A stretch of 64,000 bases of DNA, taken from contig JAEWAN010000006.1 of assembly GCA_023391625.1 (NCBI GenBank), positions 372,001 through 436,000 of the forward strand, given 5' to 3'. The notes under the pieces were generated by a model that was not told the origin of the DNA, did not search any database, and saw nothing but the letters and a program-made list of their open reading frames with translations. The stretch comes from Bacteroidota bacterium. Lineage in GTDB: Bacteria; Bacteroidota; Bacteroidia; Bacteroidales; Paludibacteraceae. Below are positions 9,136 to 17,347 of this stretch, piece by piece. How positions within the stretch are numbered: position 1 is the first letter of the stretch; the number at the start of each line of letters is the position of its first letter. Made by a program: the position numbers and the translations under genes.

Positions 9136-9669
9136 ATGGAAAAACTAAAAATAACAGAAATGAACCGGTTGACACCGGAAGAATTTAAACAACACACCAA
9201 AACTCCATTAATTGTTGTGCTGGATAATATACGTAGCCTACATAATGTAGGTTCCGTATTCAGAACATCCGATGCCTTCCTAGTAGAGTCTGTCTTTTTA
9301 TGCGGTATCACCAGCACTCCTCCCCATCCGGAGATTCATAAAACTGCACTCGGAGCAGAAAATTCGGTAAAATGGGAATATTTTGAAGATACACACACTG
9401 CTTTAGACAAATTGCTTGCCGAGAACTACACCATACTTGCCATAGAACAGGCTAAGGGAAGTACACCACTACCCGACCTCCAACTAAAAAAAGACAAAAA
9501 ATATGCTGTTATTCTGGGAAACGAGGTAAAAGGCGTACAGCAAAGCATCATAGACCGTTGCCACGGCTGCATTGAAATTCCCCAATTCGGAACCAAACAT
9601 TCACTGAATGTCAGCGTAACAGGAGGTATTATTATCTGGGAATTTTTTCAATTATTAAATAACAACTAA
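9136..9669 (+). CDS. SpoU/TrmH-family RNA 2'-O-methyltransferase
   Basis: 177 residues, SPOUT-fold methyltransferase using S-adenosylmethionine to methylate a ribose 2'-OH in tRNA or rRNA. Motif 1 is visible as VLDNIRSLHNVGSVFRTSDA, motif 2 as VILGNEVKGV and motif 3 as IPQFGTKHSLNVSVTGGI, which forms the trefoil knot. It lacks the extra N-terminal L30e-like domain of RlmB/TrmH-large relatives. Starts 15 bases after the S41 gene and is followed after 13 bases by the SUI1 gene. Target nucleotide is not predictable here. Confidence 0.9.
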   Translation: MEKLKITEMNRLTPEEFKQHTKTPLIVVLDNIRSLHNVGSVFRTSDAFLVESVFLCGITSTPPHPEIHKTALGAENSVKWEYFEDTHTALDKLLAENYTILAIEQAKGSTPLPDLQLKKDKKYAVILGNEVKGVQQSIIDRCHGCIEIPQFGTKHSLNVSVTGGIIIWEFFQLLNNN

Positions 9670-9682
9670 AGTTATCTGCATC

Positions 9683-10018
9683 ATGGACTGGAAAGACAAA
9701 TTATCCTCTATTTATAACTCAGTGCCTCAAGTGGAAGAAAACAACAATCAGGAGGAAGCAAAAAAAGAAGAAACTCCTAAAAAACAAACCTTACGGGTGG
9801 AACTGGATAAAAGAAACGGAAAACCAACAACTCTGATCACTGAATTTGAAGGGAGCGATGAAGAACTGAAAGAACTTGCAAAAACACTTAAAACAAAATG
9901 TGGTTCCGGAGGTTCTGCACGCGGAGGGGAAATACTGATCCAGGGAGACTTCCGGTCTAAAATTTCGGATCTTCTATGTGAAATGGGCTATAAGGTCAGA
10001 AAGATAAATTTCAAATAA
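9683..10018 (+). CDS. SUI1/eIF1-family translation factor (YciH-like)
   Basis: 111 residues. The first ~35 are acidic/lysine-rich and probably disordered. Residues 36-111 form the SUI1 domain: LDKRNGKPTTLITEF, then LKTKCGSGGSARGGEILIQGDFR, and the final MGYKVRKINFK. The KxGSGG...GDF pattern is the hallmark of bacterial YciH and eukaryotic eIF1. The role of bacterial SUI1 proteins in initiation is still unclear. It ends six bases before the stop of the convergent pseudogene. Likely co-transcribed with the upstream methyltransferase gene. Confidence 0.9.
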   Translation: MDWKDKLSSIYNSVPQVEENNNQEEAKKEETPKKQTLRVELDKRNGKPTTLITEFEGSDEELKELAKTLKTKCGSGGSARGGEILIQGDFRSKISDLLCEMGYKVRKINFK

Positions 10019-10024
10019 GCCCCT

Positions 10025-10275
10025 CTACTTTGCCTGTCTTATTTTATTCCTAATCCTAAGGATATTCACCTTTTCCAACGAATCCTTAGGATTATAATAT
10101 CCATCAATATATTCCATATTACCCTCAAAGCGTCCCTTTAGAGCCATTCCATCAGCGGTTTCCAGATCGAACAGGATAGAACCACATAATATGTACCCGT
10201 TCTGTTGTAAACAAAGTGTCCGACTCATAGACATAAGTAAACTACAACATTCAGCTTACAAGCAACTTGCAACAG
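10025..10275 (-). pseudogene. Deleted, frameshifted copy of the 12611-13225 lipoprotein gene
   Basis: The 3' part (about 53 codons, from GSILFDLETADG to the stop) is almost identical to the intact lipoprotein gene downstream. At about 10183 the match jumps to sequence equivalent to about 13096 in the intact gene, so roughly 325 bp are missing. Upstream the homology continues through the lipobox region (LQVACK is still readable), but an extra base shifts the frame and produces a stop. The signal-peptide start is lost. An open frame of 69 codons crosses the junction, but its N-terminus is unrelated to the parent and is not expected to be functional. Confidence 0.85.
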
Positions 10276-10308
10276 GATGATTGTTTTTCTCTATTTTTTT
10301 AATGAAAA

Positions 10309-10340
10309 TTTTGTTAATTTTTGTTTTTTTATTATACTTG
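10309..10340 (+). promoter_or_regulatory. Promoter of the second barrel-S41 pair
   Basis: TTTTG at 10309-10313, a 19-base spacer and TATACTTG at 10333-10340 (one mismatch to TAnnTTTG). It lies outside the repeated segment, so copy 2 has its own upstream region, unlike copy 1, where only weaker candidates (TATCTTCG near 7195) are visible. Confidence 0.5.
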
Positions 10341-10378
10341 CCCTTACAAATTTACAAATTATACTATAATCAACAACA

Positions 10379-11233
10379 ATGAAAAGAATTATTATTTTAG
10401 GAAGTATAATATGTTGTAATGTTCTCCTTACATACACCCGAGGGCAATCTACAGGGAGCGAGTATCTGGTAAGGACAAATAACATTGCACTTAGTTTTTC
10501 TTCCATGAATCTAACAGACAGTTACCTTTCTCCATTGCCTTATAGCGGAAAGGGAATTAAATTAAGCACGGAAAACAGAAGGATATTTTCAATGAATACT
10601 CCTAATCTAAGTATGATGAACAGAGGAAAAGTGGAAATAGGGTGGGCAAAAAATCAAATCAAGAACGCAGAAATAAGGCATGTAGGTGTAGATATAGGCT
10701 GGGGAATGCACTATCATTTCCGCCCTGTCCGCAACCTGCAAATTCTTACCGGAGGGATCTGGAATATTGATTTCGCACAGAATAAAAAAAATCCAACGAC
10801 CGAAAGCGACAGTTCTAATCCAGTAAATTTCGATTTTTCTACGAATATTAATCTTTCAGCCATTGTCATATACGATATTCCCACTCCTAAACGGACACTG
10901 CGGTTACAAGCTGCTTTTGACAGTCCTGGGATAGGAGTTATGTTTGTTCCGGGACTAGGATTTATACGTCATCGCTCCGCTCTAAAAACATTAGGAGATT
11001 ATATTTATTTCAGTTCCTTTCATAACAAACTTGCACTTAGACAAAATTATTCCATTGAAATACCATTTAAAAATTCAACATGGCGTTTTGGTTTAAGCGC
11101 GGAAAATAAAAAATGGGGAGTAAATTCAATGATATTCAAGAAAAACGATTTCAGCGTATTTTTCAGCTATACCAGAAATTTATTCCGTTTCACACAAAAA
11201 CATCCAGCACCCTCCAATTTCATAATCTACTAA
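10379..11233 (+). CDS. Secreted probable outer-membrane protein, DUF3316-like, copy 2
   Basis: 284 residues, paralogue of the product at 7243 with the same signal peptide and strand pattern. The main difference is a variable asparagine/serine/threonine-rich segment around residues 133-148 (NKKNPTTESDSSNP versus a shorter form in copy 1), a likely surface-exposed loop. The last 110 residues are nearly unchanged. Predicted outer-membrane barrel of unknown function. Followed 22 bases later by the S41 paralogue. Preceded by its own promoter-like element. Confidence 0.7.
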   Translation: MKRIIILGSIICCNVLLTYTRGQSTGSEYLVRTNNIALSFSSMNLTDSYLSPLPYSGKGIKLSTENRRIFSMNTPNLSMMNRGKVEIGWAKNQIKNAEIRHVGVDIGWGMHYHFRPVRNLQILTGGIWNIDFAQNKKNPTTESDSSNPVNFDFSTNINLSAIVIYDIPTPKRTLRLQAAFDSPGIGVMFVPGLGFIRHRSALKTLGDYIYFSSFHNKLALRQNYSIEIPFKNSTWRFGLSAENKKWGVNSMIFKKNDFSVFFSYTRNLFRFTQKHPAPSNFIIY

Positions 11234-11255
11234 TAAAACTTATTAAATTACACAT

Positions 11256-12284
11256 ATGATTCGCCGTAAAATTTTATATCTAATAGGAATAATATTCATT
11301 GCAAGTTCCTGTATAGAAGAACCTCAAAAACATTCCAATACAAAAGAGGGCAACTTTAATGCTCTTTGGGACATTGTTGACACCCATTACTGCTTTTTTG
11401 AGTACAAAAACATCGATTGGAACCAAATTTACCGTGAATATCACAAACAATTAGAAGATATTGATGAAAACGACCAATATAAATTATTTGACCTATTGGC
11501 TGAAATGTTAGCTGAGTTAAAAGACGGGCACGTAAATTTATACTCCGACTTTAACATCAGCAGTTATGACAAATTCTATAAAGACTCCGCTGCCAATTAT
11601 TATTCTTCAATAATCTCTTCTGATGAATATTTGGGCAGTGAATATAAAAAGACAGGAGGATTTATTTACGAAAAACTAAAAAAAAATGATGAAATAGGAT
11701 ATATTTATTACGGTAGTTTTGTAAAAGAAATCAATGATTCCCATATAAAAGAGATATTCAACCATTTTAAAAACTGTAAGGGACTAATCATAGATGTACG
11801 GAATAATGGAGGAGGGGACGAAAATAAAGCTGAACAACTTGTCTCATACTTTATCACAAAAAAAACTTTGGTAGGATATATGCAATTAAAAAACGGACCG
11901 GGTCATTCTGATTTTTCTAAAGCAGCTCCAATATATGTTTCTCCTCATGACAGCATTCATTGGGATAAGCCTGTAACTGTTCTTACCAACCGGTCCTCAT
12001 ACAGTGCTACTAATACGTTTACATCACAAATACGACAAGCGCCCCAAGCTGTCACTATAGGTAGTTGGAGCGGAGGTGGAGGAGGGGTTCCTTTTTCAAG
12101 CGAATTACCTAATGGTTGGAGAGTCAGGCTTTCTACATCGCTAGTATATGATACAAATATGAACCATATAGAAAATGGCATCGCTCCGGATATTCATGTA
12201 GTTATTAGCGAGGAAGATAAAGAAAACAACAGGGATGTGGTTATTGACAAAGCTATTGAAACGATATTGAATTCAAGTAACTAA
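11256..12284 (+). CDS. S41-family peptidase lipoprotein, copy 2
   Basis: 342 residues, paralogue of the gene at 8095: same lipobox (IASSC), DGHVNLYS histidine motif, LIIDVRNNGGG strand and serine motif NRSSYSATN. One asparagine replaces the aspartate in the GGG strand (VRNN instead of VRDN), and the residue after the serine motif changes from AAN to ATN, so activity may differ between copies. Divergence is concentrated in the middle (residues 100-165 and 185-230), outside the catalytic motifs, which would fit substrate divergence after duplication. Envelope-anchored. Confidence 0.85.
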   Translation: MIRRKILYLIGIIFIASSCIEEPQKHSNTKEGNFNALWDIVDTHYCFFEYKNIDWNQIYREYHKQLEDIDENDQYKLFDLLAEMLAELKDGHVNLYSDFNISSYDKFYKDSAANYYSSIISSDEYLGSEYKKTGGFIYEKLKKNDEIGYIYYGSFVKEINDSHIKEIFNHFKNCKGLIIDVRNNGGGDENKAEQLVSYFITKKTLVGYMQLKNGPGHSDFSKAAPIYVSPHDSIHWDKPVTVLTNRSSYSATNTFTSQIRQAPQAVTIGSWSGGGGGVPFSSELPNGWRVRLSTSLVYDTNMNHIENGIAPDIHVVISEEDKENNRDVVIDKAIETILNSSN

Positions 12285-12344
12285 CTTTTCACCTGGAAAA
12301 ATGAAGGGAATGATGCCAAAGTAACACTTGAAAAGAATTATTTT

Positions 12345-12380
12345 AGAGGTTGAAAATTCGTTTTCAACCTCTCTTTTTTG
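12345..12380 (+). terminator. Strong terminator after the second S41 gene
   Basis: A perfect 12-bp stem (12345-12356 with 12361-12372) capped by a TTCG tetraloop and followed by a run of Ts. Confidence 0.9.
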
Positions 12381-12392
12381 TATTTATCTCGA

Positions 12393-12521
12393 TTATTTTT
12401 CAAGAATGAATACCACTTTATATAATTTTAAAATGTTCTCTGGATAATCCTCTGTGTTGTCTTAAATTTTGTCTTCAGATATGTTGAAGAAAGATTCCAA
12501 CACATTGGTTGATTTTGGCAT
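12393..12521 (-). pseudogene. Possible decayed coding remnant
   Basis: On the minus strand an ATG at 12521 opens a frame that reads coding-like sequence (MPKSTNVLESFFNISEDKI), meets one stop, then continues in the same frame (DNTEDYPENILKLYKVVF) to a second stop at 12393. The parent gene is not recognised; a transposase tail is one guess. It sits in the otherwise empty 12381-12610 stretch between the terminator and the lipoprotein gene, inside the region rearranged by the duplication. Low confidence. Confidence 0.3.
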
Positions 12522-12610
12522 ACTGCCATTATTATATAACTATTTATAATATAGAAATATGCTTATTTTCTCAGATGCTGTTTTTAACATCATTACCCAA
12601 AAAGGTACTC

Positions 12611-13225
12611 TTACTTTGCCTGTCTGATTTTATTCCTAATCCTAAGGATATTCACCTTTTCCAACGAATCCTTAGGATTATAATATCCATCAATATATTC
12701 CATCTTACCCTCAAACCGTCCCTTTAGAGCCATTCCATCAGCGGTTTCCAGATCGAACAAGATAGAACCGTCATCAAACACTTCAAAACTTCCTGCTGTA
12801 ATTAATTTTGTAGTATTCCGCCGTTCGCTTTCTTCAATATATCTGATACGGGCTCCAAAAGTCGCTTCCAGATTATCAATCTTACGTTTTTCTCCGGAAA
12901 TAAATATAAATTCCCCGATAGAATCGGAACAAAGATATTTTGAAGGTACTAAATCCTTTTCTGTTACAGGAATAAATACATCCTCAAAATACAGGCATTG
13001 CCCCGGAAATTCCGCTTCGCCATCTTCCCCTAACATTCCTTCCGTATATAATTCTAGAGATAACACATGATTATCAACGCCCGGATAATATGCCCCATAA
13101 TACATTACCCGTCCTGTTGTAAACAGAGGATCCGTCTCATAAACATAAGGAGGCTCCGTATTCGGCTTACAAGCGACTTGCAACAAAAGAAAAAACACAA
13201 AAACAAATCTGATATAACACCTCAT
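12611..13225 (-). CDS. Lipoprotein of unknown function (intact parent of the 10025 pseudogene)
   Basis: 204 residues with a lipoprotein signal (hydrophobic FVFVFFLLLQ, lipobox LQVAC, C19). The mature part is acidic with many short strands and the C-terminus is basic (ILRIRNKIRQAK). The family is not recognised. It lies 47 bases downstream of the LolC/E-like permease gene in the same direction, so it may be the last gene of the rbfA-permease operon. A truncated second copy lies 2.4 kb away beside SUI1, showing that this gene took part in the local duplication. Possible roles cannot be narrowed from sequence. Confidence 0.7.
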   Translation of the reverse strand: MRCYIRFVFVFFLLLQVACKPNTEPPYVYETDPLFTTGRVMYYGAYYPGVDNHVLSLELYTEGMLGEDGEAEFPGQCLYFEDVFIPVTEKDLVPSKYLCSDSIGEFIFISGEKRKIDNLEATFGARIRYIEESERRNTTKLITAGSFEVFDDGSILFDLETADGMALKGRFEGKMEYIDGYYNPKDSLEKVNILRIRNKIRQAK

Positions 13226-13272
13226 CTGACAACGGAAATTTTTTCTTTATAAACTTCAAACAAAAAGATTTA

Positions 13273-14556
13273 TTATACAATCAAATCTTTTTTCCGGGCA
13301 ATATATTTCACCGGATAGTACGCAGCAATCAAGCCCATACACAACACAGTGACAAATACTAACAAAATATCAGTAAAATTAATCACTACCGGATAAGCCT
13401 CTACAATATAACCCGCTCCCATCTTTAACAGTCCAAAGTACTGTTGCAGGGCACAAATCACAGTACCGAAAACAATTCCCCCCAACGCACCTACTGCGGC
13501 AATCATCCAACCTTCAAAAAGAAAAATTCTTTTTATCAGGCTATTGCTCGCACCCAGATTACGCAGAGTATCAATATCGTCCTGTTTATCGATAATAAGC
13601 ATGGAAAGCGATCCTATTATATTAAAACTTGCAATCAACAAAATAAAACATAGAATCAGGTAGGTTATCCATTTCTCCATCTTCATTATTTTGTAAAAAC
13701 TCTCCTGCTGTTCGTAACGGTCTTTTACCTGATAATCATTTCCAAGAAGTTGCTGAATTTCCCGTTTCACCTGATCCGGCTTAACATTTTCAGCCAGTTT
13801 CAGTTCAATAGCAGACACGGTATGATCATCATATTCAAACAAATCACGCGCACGTTCTATGGACACTATCGCGTAACTATCGTCATACTGCACTTGCTGT
13901 ACCATAAAAATACCTGAAACAAAAGTAGGCACCTGGATAAAATTATTTTCAGGACGCAATAAATTCACTTTTGTAGTACGCTTCGGGGCATAAATAAAAA
14001 CCGGGTCAATGAAATGCGCTCCCAGGCCTAAAGTACTGGCAACTCCTATACCCGGGACAATACGCTCAAAAGCACCGTCATTCAGAATAAATTCGCCATC
14101 AAACATAATACTGTCAATATGAGTCATCTGACGAAAGTTACTGCTGACCCCTTTTATCGTAGCTGGCATTTGTTTATCCCGAAATGAGAGCAAAGCATTT
14201 TCTTCGATTACATCAGTAAAAAGAACTACCGATTTCATTTGGCGCAAGGCTTCAAATTCTTCAGAATCTGTCTGAAACGTTTTTCCGTGAACTGCTGTAA
14301 TTTTAAGGTCCGGATCAAAAGCAGAAAACATATCTGTTATAAGCATTTCAATGCCGTTGAAAACAGACATTACACATACCATAGCCATAGCCCCTATGCC
14401 TATGCCCACGGAAGATATACCCGAAATAATGTTTACTACATTATGGGACTTTTTAGAAAAAAGATAACGAAAAGCCACGAAAAAAGAAAAAGACAGTCCA
14501 CGCAAATCCAACTTAAAAGAGCGTTTTGATTTTTTAGCAGACTGATTATTTTCCAT
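13273..14556 (-). CDS. LolC/LolE-type ABC transporter permease (FtsX-like)
   Basis: 427 residues, inner-membrane permease. One membrane segment lies near residues 35-65 (SGISSVGIGIGAMAMVCVMSVF), followed by a large periplasmic MacB-like domain (about 65-290), then three segments at the C-terminus (WITYLILCFILLIASFN, GWMIAAVGALGGIVFG, DILLVFVTVLCMGLIAA) with the FtsX-type LRNLGAS coupling helix between. This is the arrangement of LolC/E, which extract lipoproteins from the inner membrane together with the ATPase LolD; no ATPase gene is adjacent. Located 39 bases after rbfA in the same operon, an order I recall from other Bacteroidales. Confidence 0.85.
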   Translation of the reverse strand: MENNQSAKKSKRSFKLDLRGLSFSFFVAFRYLFSKKSHNVVNIISGISSVGIGIGAMAMVCVMSVFNGIEMLITDMFSAFDPDLKITAVHGKTFQTDSEEFEALRQMKSVVLFTDVIEENALLSFRDKQMPATIKGVSSNFRQMTHIDSIMFDGEFILNDGAFERIVPGIGVASTLGLGAHFIDPVFIYAPKRTTKVNLLRPENNFIQVPTFVSGIFMVQQVQYDDSYAIVSIERARDLFEYDDHTVSAIELKLAENVKPDQVKREIQQLLGNDYQVKDRYEQQESFYKIMKMEKWITYLILCFILLIASFNIIGSLSMLIIDKQDDIDTLRNLGASNSLIKRIFLFEGWMIAAVGALGGIVFGTVICALQQYFGLLKMGAGYIVEAYPVVINFTDILLVFVTVLCMGLIAAYYPVKYIARKKDLIV

Positions 14557-14595
14557 GACCTATTGCTTTCCTGTAAAACCGTAAAAAATATTGCT

Positions 14596-14958
14596 TTATT
14601 CTTCTGTTTGTGGAGAAGGAGGATCGCTTTTAAGAAGACGATCAATATTTTCCATATAATCAAGCGAATCGTCAATATGATAAACCAACTCCGGTATAAT
14701 ACGCAATTGGTGACGTACCCGGTTGCCCAATTCGAAACGAATGGCTTTTTTATCTTCCTGTACCTGATTTAAAACCTCTGCCGCTTTCTCGCTTGGAAAT
14801 ATACTAAGGTTCACATGGCAAATGCTCAAATCCGGGCTTATCCTTACATTACTGACTGATATCAATATTCCCTGAAATTTACGGGCATACTGCAAAAAGA
14901 TTTCACCTAAATCCTTTTGCAATAAACGGGCTATTTTTTGTTGTCTTGTGGTTTCCAT
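14596..14958 (-). CDS. rbfA: Ribosome-binding factor A
   Basis: 120 residues. Binds the immature 30S subunit during 16S rRNA 5'-end maturation and cold adaptation. Recognised from the start METTRQQKIARLLQKDLGEIF, the central ISVSNVRISPDLSICHVNLSIFP and the late LGNRVRHQLRIIPELVYHIDDSLDYMENIDRLL, the KH-like fold with the helix-kink-helix carrying AxG/R residues. Family size is about 110-130 residues. A -7 element is 40 bases upstream. First gene of an apparent operon with the permease and possibly the 12611 lipoprotein. Confidence 0.95.
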   Translation of the reverse strand: METTRQQKIARLLQKDLGEIFLQYARKFQGILISVSNVRISPDLSICHVNLSIFPSEKAAEVLNQVQEDKKAIRFELGNRVRHQLRIIPELVYHIDDSLDYMENIDRLLKSDPPSPQTEE

Positions 14959-14997
14959 CTGTTAATCTTGCTTTATTTAAAAATTTTAAAAGGAGAA

Positions 14998-15005
14998 CAA
15001 AGATA
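14998..15005 (-). promoter_or_regulatory. -7 promoter element of rbfA
   Basis: TATCTTTG on the minus strand, about 40 bases before the rbfA ATG. Confidence 0.6.
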
Positions 15006-15203
15006 ATACATTCTTTCTTAACGGGAAATGGACAAAAGATGAAATAAAATCCGCTCCTTCCTCAATTACATTTCATACAATGAAATATAAACATTCCGCA
15101 GGCAGTAAACACACTCTTTTGTATTACAACTCCAGATAAAAATTTATCCCATTTCAACGATATGAATCGTTTTATCAACTTCCACCCGAAAGGCGCAAGT
15201 AAA

Positions 15204-16016
15204 TCAGATACGATGTATAAGTTCCTTCATAATCAGGGTCATCAGAGGCTGTACGTTATTTCCTATTTCCTGCACTTCCTCATGCGTCACTTCCACAATT
15301 TTTCCGGGAACACCCAAATCCGTTATGATGGATATACCAAAACAACGCATCCCGGCATGGTTAGCCACTATAATCTCCGGAACAGTACTCATCCCCACAG
15401 CATCTCCCCCAATTATCCTAAAATATCGGTATTCTGCCGGAGTTTCAAACGTAGGTCCACTGGTACCCACATACACCCCTTCCGTAACACGGATATTGTT
15501 TTCCGCTGCAATTTCTTTCGCTTTCTTTATCAACTCCGGATCATAAGCCCGGCTCATATCAGGAAAACGCGTCCCCAATGACGGTTCATTCCGTCCCCTC
15601 AACGGATGTTCGGGAAAATGATTAATATGATCCGTAATAATCATCAAGTCACCTATTTCAAAATCCGGATTTACTCCCCCGGAAGCATTCGAAACTAATA
15701 AGGTTTCTATTCCTAAAGCCTTCATAACACGGACAGGAAAAGTTACCGTTTTCATATCATATCCTTCATAAAAATGAAAACGTCCCTGCATGGCCAGCAC
15801 ATCAACATTTCCCAATTTTCCAACAATCAGCTTTCCACTATGCCCTTCTACCGTAGAGACAGGAAAGTTGGGAATAGTCTGATAAGGAAATTCCTCTTTC
15901 CCATCAATCTGCGTAACCAAATTTCCCAACCCTGTTCCCAAAATAATCCCTACTTTAGGCTGGGAATGCATTTTTGACTTCAGATAATCAGCGGTTTCCT
16001 GGATTTTTTTCAACAT
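15204..16016 (-). CDS. punA: Purine nucleoside phosphorylase
   Basis: 270 residues, trimeric-type PNP that cleaves inosine/guanosine with phosphate to base and ribose-1-phosphate for purine salvage. Visible motifs: LGTGLGNL (phosphate-binding loop), VEGHSGKL with the active-site histidine, AMQGRFHFYEGY, SNASGGVNP, GPTFETPAEYRY (purine-site glutamate) and DAVGMSTVPE followed by TDLG. The asparagine of SNASGG and the TxxE pattern suggest preference for 6-oxopurines. Its first 29 bases overlap the end of lpxK, implying translational coupling. Confidence 0.95.
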   Translation of the reverse strand: MLKKIQETADYLKSKMHSQPKVGIILGTGLGNLVTQIDGKEEFPYQTIPNFPVSTVEGHSGKLIVGKLGNVDVLAMQGRFHFYEGYDMKTVTFPVRVMKALGIETLLVSNASGGVNPDFEIGDLMIITDHINHFPEHPLRGRNEPSLGTRFPDMSRAYDPELIKKAKEIAAENNIRVTEGVYVGTSGPTFETPAEYRYFRIIGGDAVGMSTVPEIIVANHAGMRCFGISIITDLGVPGKIVEVTHEEVQEIGNNVQPLMTLIMKELIHRI

Positions 16017-17067
16017 ATTGTTTTATTTTATCTGTAAATACTTTTTCTTTACCACCCAATATTTTCACTTTTATCGGCAGCGCATATGTTTTGGACTTCA
16101 ATTCTTCCGGATAATTACGGTCTGACAATAAACGTGCGGCATCCTTTTCCGTAACCACAATTATACTTTTATGAGGATTCATTGCCTGTATTTTTTTACT
16201 TAAAAGGTCAAAATCACTTTTCGTAAAATGATGATGATCGGGAAAAAATAAATGCGATACCTCCGGGAAAAGACTTTTTAAATAATTTTCCATCGCTCCG
16301 GGAGAAACAATACCGGCAACTAACAAAACAGAAGTTTCCGCTACTCCCACCTTATTCTCAGTAATCAGAGATTCGGGAAAAACAGGAGATAAACCCTGAT
16401 ATTCAAAAGAGGAAAAAAACAAATCCTGTCTATCGTCCAGCTTTAATTCTGTTTTAATAGCCTGCATCTCGGCTTCCGTAATCGTCTCCGGACATTTAGT
16501 CACTATAACCATATCTGCACGCCGGCTTCCTGCTGCAGACTCACGCAAACGCCCCGACGGCAGAAAGAAATCACGCGTGTAAAGATGATTATAATCCGTT
16601 AATAATATTGAGAATCCGGGAACAACTCTCCGGTGTTGATATGCATCATCCAGAATGATAACTCCCAAATTATTATACAAACGCCTTAAATTTTCTATTC
16701 CTTCTACACGATTTTCATCCACAGCCACAATTATACCCGGAAATTTTTTATATATCTGATAAGGCTCATCCCCCAGAACATTGGCATCCGATTTTTTATC
16801 AGCCAGATAAAACCCTTTTGTTTTGCGTTTATAACCCCGGCTCAACATTGCCGTACAAAAATCATCGCTAATAAGGGAAAGCAAAAATTCCGTATGAGGT
16901 GTTTTTCCCGTACCTCCAACACTTAAGTTGCCTACGCTAATAACGGGTATGTCAAAAGTTTTTGATTTCAGCAAACCTTTATCATACAAAAAATTACGAA
17001 TCAAAGTTACCAAACCAAAAACAAGCGAAACCGGAAAAAGGATGATATAAAAAATTTTTCTTGACAT
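15988..17067 (-). CDS. lpxK: Tetraacyldisaccharide 4'-kinase (LpxK)
   Basis: 359 residues. Inner-membrane-associated kinase that phosphorylates the 4' position of the lipid A disaccharide precursor. An N-terminal hydrophobic helix (residues 4-24) is followed by the P-loop VGNLSVGGTGKTP, the LSRGYKRKTKGF segment, ILDDAYQHRR with the DDAYQH catalytic motif, LTDYNHLY, and FFPDHHHFTKSDF near residue 270. The ATG at 17067 is preferred over a TTG six bases upstream. It overlaps the purine nucleoside phosphorylase gene by 29 bases; the same neighbour pair is familiar from other Bacteroidales. Confidence 0.95.
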   Translation of the reverse strand: MSRKIFYIILFPVSLVFGLVTLIRNFLYDKGLLKSKTFDIPVISVGNLSVGGTGKTPHTEFLLSLISDDFCTAMLSRGYKRKTKGFYLADKKSDANVLGDEPYQIYKKFPGIIVAVDENRVEGIENLRRLYNNLGVIILDDAYQHRRVVPGFSILLTDYNHLYTRDFFLPSGRLRESAAGSRRADMVIVTKCPETITEAEMQAIKTELKLDDRQDLFFSSFEYQGLSPVFPESLITENKVGVAETSVLLVAGIVSPGAMENYLKSLFPEVSHLFFPDHHHFTKSDFDLLSKKIQAMNPHKSIIVVTEKDAARLLSDRNYPEELKSKTYALPIKVKILGGKEKVFTDKIKQYVEKNPGNR

Positions 17068-17092
17068 AACCAATAAAGTGCCTTTATAAACA

Positions 17093-17100
17093 CAAATGTA
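17093..17100 (-). promoter_or_regulatory. -7 promoter element of lpxK-punA
   Basis: TACATTTG on the minus strand, 26 bases before the lpxK ATG. Confidence 0.55.
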
Positions 17101-17216
17101 CGACTTTTATTTTTTACAAAAATGATCGTTTCACAATTATTCACCGAGGTAAAAAATTTCAGTTCCGGAGAACAATTTACTCTCTAAAAGAGTTAACATT
17201 TATACGAGAAAAAACA

Positions 17217-17238
17217 ATTAAAGAAAAATTTCTTTAAT
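17217..17238. promoter_or_regulatory. Perfect palindrome abutting the pckA promoter
   Basis: Two 10-base arms, ATTAAAGAAA and its exact reverse complement, separated by AA. The right arm ends 4 bases before the -33 region of pckA, the position expected for an activator or repressor operator. The sequence is AT-rich, so chance cannot be excluded. Confidence 0.45.
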
Positions 17239-17241
17239 AAG

Positions 17242-17272
17242 TTTCGTACTATGGAAAAAAGTAGTAATTTTG
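17242..17272 (+). promoter_or_regulatory. Promoter of pckA
   Basis: TTTCG at 17242-17246 in the -33 position, an 18-base gap, and TAATTTTG at 17265-17272. The leader before the ATG is about 70 bases. Confidence 0.7.
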
Positions 17273-17347
17273 CATCCCAGAAAACTAGGTTCAATAGGTA
17301 TAAAAGAGTTAATAAAAACAATAATAGAATCATTTAATTAAATTAAA

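Larger units (their letters stand above)
10358..12289 (+). repeat. Direct repeat copy 2 (barrel gene + S41 gene)
   Basis: Second copy of the segment at 7221-9125, same orientation. Similarity begins about 20 bases before the barrel ATG and fades just after the S41 stop codon. The methyltransferase and SUI1 genes that follow copy 1 are not repeated. Confidence 0.9.

Noticed and set aside
10025..10234. Reading the 69-codon frame as a real small protein
   Set aside because: Its first 18 codons arise across a deletion junction and have no relation to the lipoprotein signal of the parent; treated as a pseudogene.
12509..12727. A 72-codon plus-strand frame overlapping the start of the rearranged lipoprotein region
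   Set aside because: It overlaps the coding lipoprotein on the other strand, has low-complexity hydrophobic sequence and no start signals; a shadow.
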